The notes under the pieces: generated by a model | What the model was told of the DNA's origin: nothing | The model's input: only the letters and a program-made list of their open reading frames with translations | Database searches by the model: none | Shown here: positions 7,941-16,414 of the stretch, one piece after another | Layout: the number at the start of each line of letters is the position of its first letter | Position numbering within the stretch: position 1 is the stretch's first letter | Position numbers and translations under genes: made by a program | Assembly: GCA_900547475.1 (NCBI GenBank) | Contig: URGW01000047.1 | Coordinates: 1 to 22,215 of the forward strand | Direction: 5' to 3' | Length of the DNA stretch: 22,215 nucleotides | From: an uncultured Clostridium sp. | GTDB taxonomy: Bacteria; Bacillota; Clostridia; Clostridiales; Clostridiaceae

Positions 7941-8419
7941 TTATTCATATTCTTTTCTAAGCTGCTTTACTTCATCTAATAATAAATCACACTTTTTTGT
8001 AATCATTTCATCATTTAGAATATCCATTAAATTTCTAGTTATTTCCTTTTGATTTTCTAATTGACCTTCATTAAATACTTTTTGTCCTAATGGTGACATA
8101 TGTATCTTCCACCTAATTCATCACTAATTTTAACATTAAACTTTAATGCCAATGATAATAAAATAGTTTGGTATTGAATTTTTACTTCTTTATCTTTAAT
8201 ATCTGTACTTAACTCTAATGAAGACTCTATTACATTATCCTTACTAATTTTACTTTCCATTAATGGAGTAAATTCTAACCTTGTAATATCAGTTAATATA
8301 AGTTCTTTTCCTAATACTAATTTCGCCTTTACAGCATTCAAAACTTTATCTGCTAAAAAATTATCCATATAAATTAGATTAAACATATATTTAACAGAAC
8401 CATAATCTAGTTGATTAAA
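7941..8419 (-). pseudogene. Truncated, frameshifted Rpn-type nuclease relic
   Basis: An open frame from 8419 (first ATG 8386) to 8087 reads GSVKYMFNLIYMDNF, then ELILTDITRLEFTPLM. This fits the middle of Rpn/PD-(D/E)XK transposase-like proteins (IKYxxxxIYxxxF, then a xFLPLM motif). The catalytic N-terminal half is missing. At 8098-8101 an extra AT appears to break the frame: dropping one AT from TACATATGTC joins ...GGRY to MSPLGQKVFNEGQ, which continues to 7941 with the glutamine- and lysine-rich tail usual for the family. Without the repair, a 52-residue frame starts at ATG 8099. Family assignment is from remembered patterns; that the gene is broken is fairly clear. It may mark an older insertion site. 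Confidence 0.6.
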
Positions 8420-8446
8420 CTAATTAATCGTTATCTTATAACAGAA

Positions 8447-8474
8447 AAAGCCATAGATTTTTCTATGACCTTTG
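8447..8474 (-). terminator. Terminator of the hsdM-hsdS operon
   Basis: An imperfect stem (AAGCCATAG with CTATGACCTT, one wobble and one bulge) is followed on the minus strand by TTTTTC. It lies about 45 bp past the membrane-protein stop codon. The sequence is nearly a copy of the hairpin at 5848-5877. Confidence 0.65.
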
Positions 8475-8520
8475 TTTCTTATTTATTAATTTAACTCTAT
8501 AATATTTAAAATTATTTTAA

Positions 8521-9225
8521 CTAATTTTCATTATTGCTATTTCCTGAGCTTGTCTCTATATTTTTCAATAAATTAGGAATAAATGTTTGACTATATCCAC
8601 ATACAATATACATTAAAAATATAAAATACTCTAAATTATAACCTTGTAAGTTTCCTAATATAAATTTAGATTTTATAGCAACACATCCTATAATAGATGT
8701 AATAATTGATATTAATATCAATTTTGCTGACTCAAAGCCTAGAAGATTTTTATCAATCTTATAATCTATATTTAGCTTATTGTTTTGAGTTATAACCGAA
8801 AGCATTCCTCCTATAGACCCAAATACTATTGGATAATAATAATAACTTAATATGTTCTTTAAAATATCTATAGATGAAATTATAATTATACACGCAAATC
8901 CTATTATACATGGTAAAAACAATTGTTTCTTTCTTTGTAATATTAAATTTCTTTCTATTATTGCTTTTATATTCTTAGCATATTCTATAGCTACATCTTC
9001 CCCTTCATTTAACCCAATCTGATATATGTTAGCTATATCTCTTCTATATAATATCCTTTCATTATCATCCATTGGTAAACTATCTATATCTACTACAAGT
9101 TTAACTAGATTGCTTACTTGAACATTGCTATCTATCTTATCCTTTTTAATAATCTCTATTCTTATTCTCTGTAATTCATCTACTCCTATTCTATATCCAT
9201 CATTCTTTATTAACTCCTCTTTCAA
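8521..9225 (-). CDS. Four-helix membrane protein (gene C of the hsdS-linked trio)
   Basis: This 234-residue protein has a soluble charged N-terminal half (1-100) and four predicted membrane helices at about 102-120, 127-146, 167-184 and 199-221. The segments FGSIGGMLSVI (second helix) and CGYSQTFIPNLL (end of the fourth) recall a widespread membrane module with GxLGGxxS and xGFSxxFxPxLL motifs; this is from memory. It is the last gene of the operon after hsdM, hsdS and genes A and B. The TTG start (9225) has no ribosome site at normal distance: GGGGGAG ends 19 nt upstream, inside gene B. Start is therefore uncertain, and translation may depend on coupling. A membrane effector role is inferred. 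Confidence 0.7.
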   Translation of the reverse strand: MKEELIKNDGYRIGVDELQRIRIEIIKKDKIDSNVQVSNLVKLVVDIDSLPMDDNERILYRRDIANIYQIGLNEGEDVAIEYAKNIKAIIERNLILQRKKQLFLPCIIGFACIIIISSIDILKNILSYYYYPIVFGSIGGMLSVITQNNKLNIDYKIDKNLLGFESAKLILISIITSIIGCVAIKSKFILGNLQGYNLEYFIFLMYIVCGYSQTFIPNLLKNIETSSGNSNNEN

Positions 9226-9241
9226 AATAGTATTATTTATT

Positions 9242-9826
9242 TTACTCTCCCCCTATTAATTCACCTATCATACCAATTAATTTAAAAAGTATTTCATTTA
9301 TTTCATCTTCATTAAACTTTTTACTAAATTCTAATTTATTAGTTGCTTTAAAATTAATTAAATACTTATATCCATCTGGTTGCACTGAATATAATTTTAA
9401 TTTACTTATTGAATCTACATCATTAACTCCAAAAGAATCAATAAAATCTCTATTTAATAACTCACATCCATTAAATTCTACTAATTCTTCATCATTTCCT
9501 AAAATATCTATATCGATAATAATTCTACATAAATTTAAGAAGAATTTCTTTTTTTCTAATAAATTAAAAAATCTCTTTTCTAATAAATTAACCTTTAAAA
9601 ACTTATTAATTATATTTAATATTTTTATATCTTTATATTTATTGCATTGAATAGCTATTATATTTATTTGTTTATATATAATTATTTTAATACTACTACT
9701 TTCTAATGCTGATATTAAATATTCATCATAATATTCTCCCCAAAATATATCTTCTATTTTAAAATTTTTTATATAATTTACTACTTCAGAATAATCATTG
9801 TAATAATATAAATATACATTATTCAT
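9242..9826 (-). CDS. Unknown 194-aa protein (gene B of the hsdS-linked trio)
   Basis: I do not recognise this protein. It is soluble and very rich in Ile, Asn, Lys and Tyr. It begins with MNNVYLYYYNDYSEVVNYI, has a beta-strand-like hydrophobic stretch at about 47-58 (IKIIIYKQINIIAI), and ends in a helix-like IGMIGELIGGE. The start ATG lies one base after the stop of gene A, with its ribosome site (GAGG) inside gene A, so the two are translationally coupled and their products probably interact. The base composition looks even more AT-rich than that of hsdM or hsdR by eye. Confidence 0.75.
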   Translation of the reverse strand: MNNVYLYYYNDYSEVVNYIKNFKIEDIFWGEYYDEYLISALESSSIKIIIYKQINIIAIQCNKYKDIKILNIINKFLKVNLLEKRFFNLLEKKKFFLNLCRIIIDIDILGNDEELVEFNGCELLNRDFIDSFGVNDVDSISKLKLYSVQPDGYKYLINFKATNKLEFSKKFNEDEINEILFKLIGMIGELIGGE

Positions 9827-9827
9827 T

Positions 9828-11051
9828 TTAATAAACCTCTACTGGCTCTTGTATTTCCTCATTTTTTTCTACCTTAACCTCTTTGCACTTATTTATAAAC
9901 TCTATTAAAGAGTCTGTATTTTGAATGTTTTTTGAATTAACTTTATTTAAAAATACTAATTTTATATTTTCATATATCTCACATAAAATACACTCTCTTA
10001 CATAGGTTTCTTCTTTTGAAAGTGATAATCTAATATAATGATTATCTTGTAATATTCTTATTAATACTGGGGCTACCATCTCTCTTTTACTTTCTAAATC
10101 CTTATATTGATAATTCACAAGTAACTCAAAACCTTTTAGTTTTTTTCCTTTACTTAATTCTTTGAAAACATCATGAGCGTTTTGTAAATTTTCTCCCAAA
10201 AAAATATGTCCCGATATCTTAAAGCTTTCTAGATTTTCGTTAACCGTATCTATAATTTCATCTTCCAAGTAGATTCTTTTTACACTAAATTCAGAAAAGC
10301 TATTCTCTTCTTTTTCAAATTCACATAACAAATCTAACATATGAATAGAAATAACCGATATTCCACTTACACTTATTTTATTGTCTTTAGACCATTTTTC
10401 AACTATTGTATTATCAAATTTAGGTAAAGATAATTTTGTCTTATTTGATTCTTTATCAATAATTAATCTATTAATAGCACTTTGTAATAATGTTTTTATC
10501 GTTGTACTCTCAGACGAATTTTTTGAATGAATATATACTAATCCATTCTCATAATATATTTCAATGTTGGCTTGAATTTTATTATGAAAGAACTTTACTC
10601 CATCTTCTTTATAATCATAAACTCCTTTTTTACTTTCTCTTGAAAATGTAAAAGTAAATATACCTTTTTCTTCGTTATTATTCTTATTATAGAATTCATG
10701 CTTAAATGTTATATTACTTTGCTTTGATGAATTTTCCTTTTCTCCTTCTTCAATTAAATACTTTATAAATAATTCATGATTAAATTCAATATTTTCTTGA
10801 TTATATTTATAGAAAAATCCATCATAAAAATTATAATTAATAGAAAAAGCTCTTGTTTTTAAAGCTAAATATAAGTCTTCACTTAAAGTTTCATTATCTA
10901 ATTTAGTTAGTATATTTTGAACTACCTCATGCTTCTTATCTTTAGTATCTATGGTTTCTCCACAACTCTCTAATGTAGCTTGAATTTCATTTAAATTTAA
11001 ATTATTTATTGCACATTTTAATATATCTCTATCTATTTTTATATTACTCAT
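9828..11051 (-). CDS. Unknown 407-aa protein (gene A of the hsdS-linked trio)
   Basis: This 407-residue soluble protein matches no family I can name. Residues about 8-50 form two short helices around LNLNEIQATLESCGETI with a basic end, loosely like a SAP-type nucleic-acid binding motif (weak). The middle is strand-rich (ITFKHEFYNKNNNEEKGIFTFTF), and the C-terminal third is charged. No membrane segment or NTP-binding loop is seen. It starts 10 bp after the hsdS stop, with its ribosome site (AGGAG) overlapping that stop, and is coupled to gene B downstream. The fixed order hsdM-hsdS-A-B-C suggests either an accessory of the restriction enzyme or a linked defence module. Confidence 0.75.
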   Translation of the reverse strand: MSNIKIDRDILKCAINNLNLNEIQATLESCGETIDTKDKKHEVVQNILTKLDNETLSEDLYLALKTRAFSINYNFYDGFFYKYNQENIEFNHELFIKYLIEEGEKENSSKQSNITFKHEFYNKNNNEEKGIFTFTFSRESKKGVYDYKEDGVKFFHNKIQANIEIYYENGLVYIHSKNSSESTTIKTLLQSAINRLIIDKESNKTKLSLPKFDNTIVEKWSKDNKISVSGISVISIHMLDLLCEFEKEENSFSEFSVKRIYLEDEIIDTVNENLESFKISGHIFLGENLQNAHDVFKELSKGKKLKGFELLVNYQYKDLESKREMVAPVLIRILQDNHYIRLSLSKEETYVRECILCEIYENIKLVFLNKVNSKNIQNTDSLIEFINKCKEVKVEKNEEIQEPVEVY

Positions 11052-11061
11052 ATTTTCTCTC

Positions 11062-12366
11062 CTAATTAACCCTTATTTTACCTGTTAATAATTGTTGCAT
11101 TAACCCTTTTTTAAGCTCTTCTAACTTTTGTTTCTTATTTTCATATTCTTCTATTTTTTTATCAACTTCTGATAGTATTGAAACTATTTTTTCTTGTTCT
11201 AAAAGAGATGGAACATAAATCTTAAACTTTAACAAATCAGAACCTGGTAAATTAGCAATTGTTCCTTTTCTTATATGTTGTTCAACTTGTCTCCTGATAA
11301 CTTTGGTTTCAAAAAATTTATTAACAAAATAAGGATTTATATTATCGTTAAACCTTATTCTAACCATATATGCACTTGGCATATATGTACCATTATCATT
11401 AAAAACAAATGACATTCCACAATCAGCAGTTGTTACAACAACAAAATCATTTTTTATTAATTTATGAGTTTCTAATATTTGATTATCTATATTAGCATAT
11501 GGTATTCCCTTATATTGAACCTTTCCATTTCTGATAACATCTGTTCCTCTAATTACTTTACAGTTTCCACACTCATCATATAAATCCGAACTAAATCTTG
11601 GTCCATATGAATTAGATATATTGAAATCATCTAAGCTTTTAACTTCCCATTCGTCAGGAATTTCTCCAATCTCAGTCTTCTTAAACTTTGTATGTCCAAT
11701 TCCTTTAGTCAATAAAGTTTGCATTAAACCTTTTTTTAATTCTTTATTTTTTTCAATAAGAGCATCGACATTATCAATTTGCCCATCTACAGTTGAAAGA
11801 ATTAAAGCTATTTTTTCTTGTTCTTCTATCGTTGGTAATACTATTGATAATTTTCTTTGCTCAGTTATTCCAACATAGTCTCTTGTTGATTGTGAACCAA
11901 AACTTTTTAATTTATCTTGGTATTTTTTAGAATCAAAATACACTTTTAAATATCTATTTATTAATATATTATTATCTGATACTCTATAATAAGTTACTTG
12001 TGGGGTTAACATTATATATTCATCATTTAATTTAGGAACAATTGCAGTTTCTCCTAAAGTCCCCTTATGTGTTAATAAGACATCGCCTTCTCTTGCAAAT
12101 CCTTTTCTAAGACTTTTAGCTTGTTCATACGAAATAAACTTACAATTTTCAATATCTAACTTACCATTTTTTAAATTATTCGCCATTATAAATGGTATTC
12201 CTATATCAACATAGTCACTTGCTTTTGGATGTATTTCTCCATGATTACCATCCATAACATCTATAATTATATTTTCCTTAATTAAATCATTAATTGTTCT
12301 TACATCCCATTCACTAGGTATTTCACCAAGTTCCGTCATCTTATATCCGTCTCTAATTTTCTTCAC
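11062..12366 (-). CDS. hsdS: Type I restriction enzyme specificity subunit HsdS
   Basis: This 434-residue protein has the expected two-fold plan. Two target recognition domains open with matching phrases, TELGEIPSEWDV (about 11-22) and TEIGEIPDEWEV (about 231-242). Each is followed by a conserved coiled-coil spacer: EEQEKIALILSTVDGQI (about 181-197) with KELKKGLMQTLL, and LEQEKIVSILSEVDKKI with EELKKGLMQQLL at the C terminus. It sets the split DNA target recognised by the HsdM2-HsdS methylase and by HsdR. The start is GTG behind AAGGTGGTGA, 12 bp after hsdM. No second partial hsdS copy or inverted repeat for shuffling was seen in the window. Confidence 0.95.
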   Translation of the reverse strand: MKKIRDGYKMTELGEIPSEWDVRTINDLIKENIIIDVMDGNHGEIHPKASDYVDIGIPFIMANNLKNGKLDIENCKFISYEQAKSLRKGFAREGDVLLTHKGTLGETAIVPKLNDEYIMLTPQVTYYRVSDNNILINRYLKVYFDSKKYQDKLKSFGSQSTRDYVGITEQRKLSIVLPTIEEQEKIALILSTVDGQIDNVDALIEKNKELKKGLMQTLLTKGIGHTKFKKTEIGEIPDEWEVKSLDDFNISNSYGPRFSSDLYDECGNCKVIRGTDVIRNGKVQYKGIPYANIDNQILETHKLIKNDFVVVTTADCGMSFVFNDNGTYMPSAYMVRIRFNDNINPYFVNKFFETKVIRRQVEQHIRKGTIANLPGSDLLKFKIYVPSLLEQEKIVSILSEVDKKIEEYENKKQKLEELKKGLMQQLLTGKIRVN

Positions 12367-12378
12367 TAAATCACCACC

Positions 12379-13896
12379 TTACAACACATCAAAACCAAGC
12401 TCTTTTAAATATCCATTAAGCTTTTCTTTAGTTTCAGCTTCTTTCTTTTCAAGTTCAGCAATCTCTCCTAAAACTTTTGGGATATCAACTTGTTCTTCTT
12501 CTTCAGTAATATCAACATATCTACTAATATTTAAATTACAATCATTTTCTTTAATAGTTTCAACATCCACAACAGTTGCATACTTTTCCACATCTTCAAA
12601 AGCATCAAATGTGGATACTATTTTTTCTATATCTTCATCTCTAAGCTTATTCTTATTTCCATCCTTAACAAAATCATTGCTACCATCAATAAATAAAATC
12701 TTACCTTTTCTTTCTTCAGCCTTAGCTTTATTAAGAACTAATATAGCAGCAGGTATACCTGTTCCATAGAATATATTTTGAGGAATTCCAATTACAGCTT
12801 CTATTAAATCATCATTAATAAAGCCTTTTCTTATCTTACCTTCAGCAGAACCTCTGAATAAAACTCCATGTGGAACAACTGATGCCATCTTACCTTTCAT
12901 ATTCAAACTAGATAACATATGCTCAACAAAAGCTAAATCTCCATAAGACTTTGGTGGGATTCCATAATTAAATCTATGGAAAGCATCATGTTGTGCTTCT
13001 TCTACTCCCCAGTTCTTTAAAGAAAATGGTGGATTAGCTAAAACCTTATCAAATACCTTTAATGCTCCACCTTCTGTATGTTTAGGTTCTCTTATAGTAT
13101 CACCCTTTTGAATATCTGCTCCTTTTGCTCCATGGAATAACATATTCATCTTACATATTGCCCATGTAGAAAGATTTATTTCTTGCCCAAAAAGACTTAA
13201 ATTCTTAGGATTTCCTCCATGCTTTTTAACATACTCTATGCTTTGAATAAGCATACCACCAGAGCCACAAGTTGGGTCATAAATCCTATCACCTTCTTGA
13301 GGCTTTAAAATATTAGTAAGAATCTTAACTACTTCAGTAGGAGTATAGAATTCTCCACCTTTCTTACCACCTTGGTCTGCAAATTGTTTAATTAAATATT
13401 GATAAGCATCGCCAAGCATATCTTCTGATTCTAAATTTGAATTAGCTAAATTAATACTATTAAATAATATTAAAAGTTGAGATAATTTCTTATCTGGAAC
13501 CTTTTCTTTATCATTGTAGTTAGTTGTACTTAAAACACCAACAAGCTCTGAATTTTTAGGTTCATCTTCAATTGCCTTAAATGCCTTATCTAATTCAGGT
13601 CCTATATTTAAAGTTAAATCTTTAAGTTTTGACCATCTTGCATGTTCTGGAACAAAAAAGGTTTCATAAATACTAGCATCTTCTAAAAGTTCTTCTATTT
13701 CATCTCCTTCAAGACCATCTTCTAAGAACTCTTTTTTTCTAGCTTCTCTTTCTTCATCAAATTCATCATTTAATCTCTTTAAAAATAACATTCCAAATAT
13801 ATAATCTTTGTATTCTGCACCAGTTAATTCTCCTCTAAGAATATCAGCACATTGCCAAAGTGTTGATTCTAACTCTTGTAACGTAAGCTTAGCCAT
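12379..13896 (-). CDS. hsdM: Type I DNA adenine methyltransferase HsdM
   Basis: At 505 residues this is the normal length. A helical N-terminal domain (about 1-150) is followed by the methylase core with FYTP (183-186), the SAM-binding motif DPTCGSGG (207-214) and the catalytic NPPF (288-291), as in N6-adenine methyltransferases of type I systems. It modifies the target chosen by HsdS and forms the core of the restriction complex. Start: ATG behind AAGGAG. It is first in its operon, with a 166-bp divergent promoter region upstream. All motifs are intact. Confidence 0.97.
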   Translation of the reverse strand: MAKLTLQELESTLWQCADILRGELTGAEYKDYIFGMLFLKRLNDEFDEEREARKKEFLEDGLEGDEIEELLEDASIYETFFVPEHARWSKLKDLTLNIGPELDKAFKAIEDEPKNSELVGVLSTTNYNDKEKVPDKKLSQLLILFNSINLANSNLESEDMLGDAYQYLIKQFADQGGKKGGEFYTPTEVVKILTNILKPQEGDRIYDPTCGSGGMLIQSIEYVKKHGGNPKNLSLFGQEINLSTWAICKMNMLFHGAKGADIQKGDTIREPKHTEGGALKVFDKVLANPPFSLKNWGVEEAQHDAFHRFNYGIPPKSYGDLAFVEHMLSSLNMKGKMASVVPHGVLFRGSAEGKIRKGFINDDLIEAVIGIPQNIFYGTGIPAAILVLNKAKAEERKGKILFIDGSNDFVKDGNKNKLRDEDIEKIVSTFDAFEDVEKYATVVDVETIKENDCNLNISRYVDITEEEEQVDIPKVLGEIAELEKKEAETKEKLNGYLKELGFDVL

Positions 13897-13992
13897 TATA
13901 ATTTCTCCTTCTTATTACATTTTCTCTTAATATTAATTTTACCATAAACACTAAATAAAAATATAATATTTACTTTTATTATAAACTATCAA

Positions 13993-14021
13993 TTGAACAT
14001 ATGTTTATTTTTATTTAAAAA
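13993..14021 (+). promoter_or_regulatory. Possible promoter in the divergent hsdM intergenic region
   Basis: TTGAAC (13993-13998) and TAAAAA (14016-14021) are 17 bp apart, about 40 bp ahead of the plus-strand gene at 14063. The hsdM side (13921-13950) carries AATATTAATTTTACCATAAA, which loosely resembles the promoter-like repeats before hsdR and the ATPase gene. Confidence 0.3.
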
Positions 14022-14062
14022 TGTCTATCCTAATATACAAATATATTTAGGAGGTGCCGTTT

Positions 14063-14452
14063 ATGGTTACAATTCAAGACTTAGAAAATTCATTAGATGA
14101 AATTGTCACTTTATACACTCTTATTAAACCCAAAGAGTTATCCTTCAGCTATAGTGAAGCCAACTATTACAATTCCCCTTTTTATAAAAGCCCATTATAT
14201 AAATTTATTAAAAATCTTTCGGTAAAACAAAGAGAAATTATTAATACATCTATAATAATTGGATACTGGCTATACTCTTCTCCTGAATCAATTAAATACT
14301 GTTACTTAGAAGATTTAAACCCTCAATGCCTTGATGTAATTAATATTGAAAAATGGTGTGCCAAAATTATATGTGATTTTAATGTATATAAATACCTTAA
14401 AATCTTTTTAGAAGAGTATTTCAATATTAATATTGAAAATTATTGTAGTTAA
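14063..14452 (+). CDS. Unknown 129-aa protein
   Basis: The start ATG at 14063 lies 6-7 nt after AGGAGGTG (14049-14056). A GTG at 14054 would sit inside that ribosome site and is rejected. The product is acidic, mostly helical and rich in Tyr, with a central phrase IKNLSVKQREIINTSIIIGYWL. No family is recognised; a remote likeness to DUF3775-type helix pairs is too weak to use. It is the first plus-strand gene facing away from hsdM and precedes an XRE regulator. Its last codons contain an 18-bp palindrome (14420-14437). Confidence 0.6.
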   Translation: MVTIQDLENSLDEIVTLYTLIKPKELSFSYSEANYYNSPFYKSPLYKFIKNLSVKQREIINTSIIIGYWLYSSPESIKYCYLEDLNPQCLDVINIEKWCAKIICDFNVYKYLKIFLEEYFNINIENYCS

Positions 14453-14559
14453 CTTTCTTTAATACAAGTAATAAATGTAAATCGTATTTTTTAGATTTAA
14501 TTTCCTTAATTAATGAAAAAATTAATATCAATTTGTATATTTTCCTATAACTTGTCCAC

Positions 14560-14571
14560 AATATTAATATT
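14560..14571. promoter_or_regulatory. Palindrome before the XRE gene, candidate operator
   Basis: AATATTAATATT is a perfect 12-bp palindrome 29 bp upstream of the XRE start. The same 12-mer forms the core of the 18-bp palindrome TTCAATATTAATATTGAA at 14420-14437. Chance is possible in AT-rich DNA. Confidence 0.3.
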
Positions 14572-14600
14572 AAAAGGATAAGTTTCTGGAGGGGGATATT

Positions 14601-15002
14601 ATGAATATTAATTTAAATAAACATTTAGGAAATTTAATAAGGTCTAAAAGAAAATATTGTGGTTACTCTACTCAAGAATTAGCTGATAAAATTGGTATTT
14701 CTGCTGGGTCAATAAATAATATAGAAAATGCTAAAACAGATACTTTTAATTTAAAACTTTTAAATGACCTATCCAATGCTCTTGATATTGATTTATATCT
14801 AGCTCTCTCACAAAACACACAAAATAAAAATTATTCATTTAATAATCTAAATCCAACTGAAGACATATCTAATAAACATGATGAATTACTATACAAATTA
14901 ACAAGCTTAATAAATAGCAATACAAATAAAATTAATATAGCTATTTTATTAGATAAACTAATAAATGAAATTAACTATTTTTATATCTTAACCAAATCAT
15001 GA
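14601..15002 (+). CDS. XRE-family transcriptional regulator
   Basis: This 133-residue protein has a Cro/C1-type helix-turn-helix at about residues 6-62: LGNLIRSKRKYCGYSTQELA, then DKIGISAGSINNIENAKTD, then LLNDLSNALDIDLYLAL. The C-terminal half is helical and may dimerise. Start: ATG behind GGAGGGGG (14588-14595). It lies between the restriction island and the recombinase block and probably represses one or both, or itself through the nearby palindromes. A strong hairpin follows 45 bp after its stop. The domain call is firm; the targets are inferred. Confidence 0.85.
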   Translation: MNINLNKHLGNLIRSKRKYCGYSTQELADKIGISAGSINNIENAKTDTFNLKLLNDLSNALDIDLYLALSQNTQNKNYSFNNLNPTEDISNKHDELLYKLTSLINSNTNKINIAILLDKLINEINYFYILTKS

Positions 15003-15047
15003 GATTTTTAATATACGACTTTTTAAACAATAAATATTCATTTTTTT

Positions 15048-15081
15048 AAATAAATTATTCATTATTTTGAATAATTTATTT
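15048..15081 (+). terminator. Terminator after the XRE gene
   Basis: A perfect 14-bp stem (15048-15061 with 15068-15081) closes on 6 nt and is followed by a T-rich stretch (TTTTATG). The stem is purely AT apart from two G-C type pairs. Confidence 0.7.
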
Positions 15082-15301
15082 TTTTATGTCAATAATCTAT
15101 CAATAACAACTATTTCTTTAGATTATATTTAATAATTATATTATTGCTTCTATCTAATCATTAACAAAACGACAGTAAGCATGTAAACTACTTAATCACA
15201 AAATGTTATTAAGTAGTTTATTGATAAATTTTAGAAAATTATAAAATAAACTGTAATATATATTTTCATTACTTAATATATTTTTAAGGAGGATTCACTA
15301 A
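15082..15301 (+). other. Non-coding gap with a 12-bp hairpin
   Basis: No supported gene lies in these 220 bases. AAACTACTTAAT (15185-15196) pairs perfectly with ATTAAGTAGTTT (15208-15219) around an 11-nt loop. No clean T tract follows, so the hairpin may be a weak terminator, the end of a small RNA or a recombinase site. An AAGGAGG (15286-15292) closes the gap and serves the next gene. Confidence 0.45.
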
Positions 15302-15451
15302 ATGAATAAAAAACAAAAAAAAGACTATAAAATAACAATTAAATATAACGAGGATAAACAAGAAACTTGTGAAAAATTATTAGACTTAATGCTTAGATTT
15401 ATTGTTGAAAATAATCTATTAGATAAAAGCATTAAGAAATCTGATAGTTAA
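15302..15451 (+). CDS. Small 49-aa protein before the recombinase block
   Basis: The start ATG lies 9 nt after AAGGAGG. The product has a basic head (MNKKQKKDYK), a strand ITIKYNED and a helix TCEKLLDLMLRFIVENNLL. It resembles in outline the small proteins often found beside clostridial serine recombinases, though I cannot name a family. It stands 73 bp before the coiled-coil gene and could share its transcript. Good ribosome site and helix pattern support expression. Confidence 0.55.
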   Translation: MNKKQKKDYKITIKYNEDKQETCEKLLDLMLRFIVENNLLDKSIKKSDS

Positions 15452-15524
15452 TAAAAGATAATTTTTATACTTATGACTTTATCCTCTTATATTTAAAGAT
15501 ATTTCAAATAATGGGGGTAAAATT

Positions 15525-16376
15525 ATGAGTAAAGAAAAAACTTTAAAGTCATCAAAATTTACTAATTGCTATAATGAACTACGTTCAAATAAAGACCTTA
15601 GATATGAATTATCTAAATTATCTGGGAGTAAGCTTAAAACTAAACTTGCTGAAACATTCCCTGCTATCGAGATTACTGGACATTTTATACGTACAGCTAG
15701 AGAAATTCTAAAAGAAAGTAACGGAGCTGATTCACAGGCATCTACAAATAACCAAAATATCGATTCACTTGACCAAGATAATACTGAGAAAACTGATAAT
15801 TTTAAAGAGGTAGCATCTGATAAAGAAGAAGAATCTAATAAAAATGATAATTATACCAATAAAGACTGTAATCTTGTAGAAGCTATATCAGCCTCTAATA
15901 ATTTTGAAAAAACAAAAGATTTTAATGATTTTAATTATGATTTATCATTAACAGCCAATAATACTCTAAATAAAATTGATAGTGCAATTATTGATAAAAA
16001 TAAAGTTAAAACAATCGATGAAATGAATATTGAAATTAATTCATTAAAAAAAGAAATTGAAAATAAAGATTCAGAGATAGATTTATTAAAATCTCAACTC
16101 GCTTCTGAACATGAAAAAATAAAATCTCTTTCTATAACTAATGATGAAAAACAAAAACAGATTTTAGAGATACAAAATAGCTATCCCGCTATTTCCGATA
16201 ATGATGGATGTAAAATAAATTTCCATCCTAATATGATTTATGAATTAAAAAGTGCTTATGTAAATTCGAAAGCTATTGATACTGAATTATTAGTTAAGAC
16301 TGGAATTAATACAGATGATTACTGTGTAAAAAAAGCTGTTTCCGAAGCTATTTTTAATTATGGCACTAAGAGCTAA
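15525..16376 (+). CDS. Unknown 283-aa coiled-coil protein
   Basis: Three parts are visible. An N-terminal helical domain (about 8-65) includes LRYELSKLSGSKLKTKLAE and ITGHFIRTAREIL. A disordered acidic Asn/Asp/Lys stretch (about 66-150) follows. A coiled coil (about 165-215, with LKKEIENKDSEIDLLKSQL) leads to a C-terminal domain with NFHPNMIYELKSAYVNSKAI. Start: ATG behind GGGGGT. The layout suits a DNA-binding accessory or scaffold. It sits just ahead of the recombinase genes, separated by a 36-bp palindrome. Family unknown; a role in recombination control is inferred from position only. Confidence 0.6.
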   Translation: MSKEKTLKSSKFTNCYNELRSNKDLRYELSKLSGSKLKTKLAETFPAIEITGHFIRTAREILKESNGADSQASTNNQNIDSLDQDNTEKTDNFKEVASDKEEESNKNDNYTNKDCNLVEAISASNNFEKTKDFNDFNYDLSLTANNTLNKIDSAIIDKNKVKTIDEMNIEINSLKKEIENKDSEIDLLKSQLASEHEKIKSLSITNDEKQKQILEIQNSYPAISDNDGCKINFHPNMIYELKSAYVNSKAIDTELLVKTGINTDDYCVKKAVSEAIFNYGTKS

Positions 16377-16414
16377 CATATTTAAATTACAATAAGTTTA
16401 TTTTTATATTTTTT

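Noticed and set aside
11062..12366. Phase-variable hsdS shuffling by the serine recombinases
   Set aside because: No second or silent hsdS copy and no inverted repeats around the recognition domains were seen.
14054..14062. GTG start for the 129-aa protein, adding three residues
   Set aside because: The GTG lies inside the AGGAGGTG ribosome site; ATG 14063 has correct spacing.
14513..14581. 22-codon open frame between the 129-aa gene and the XRE gene
   Set aside because: No ribosome binding site and it overlaps the probable promoter region of the XRE gene.
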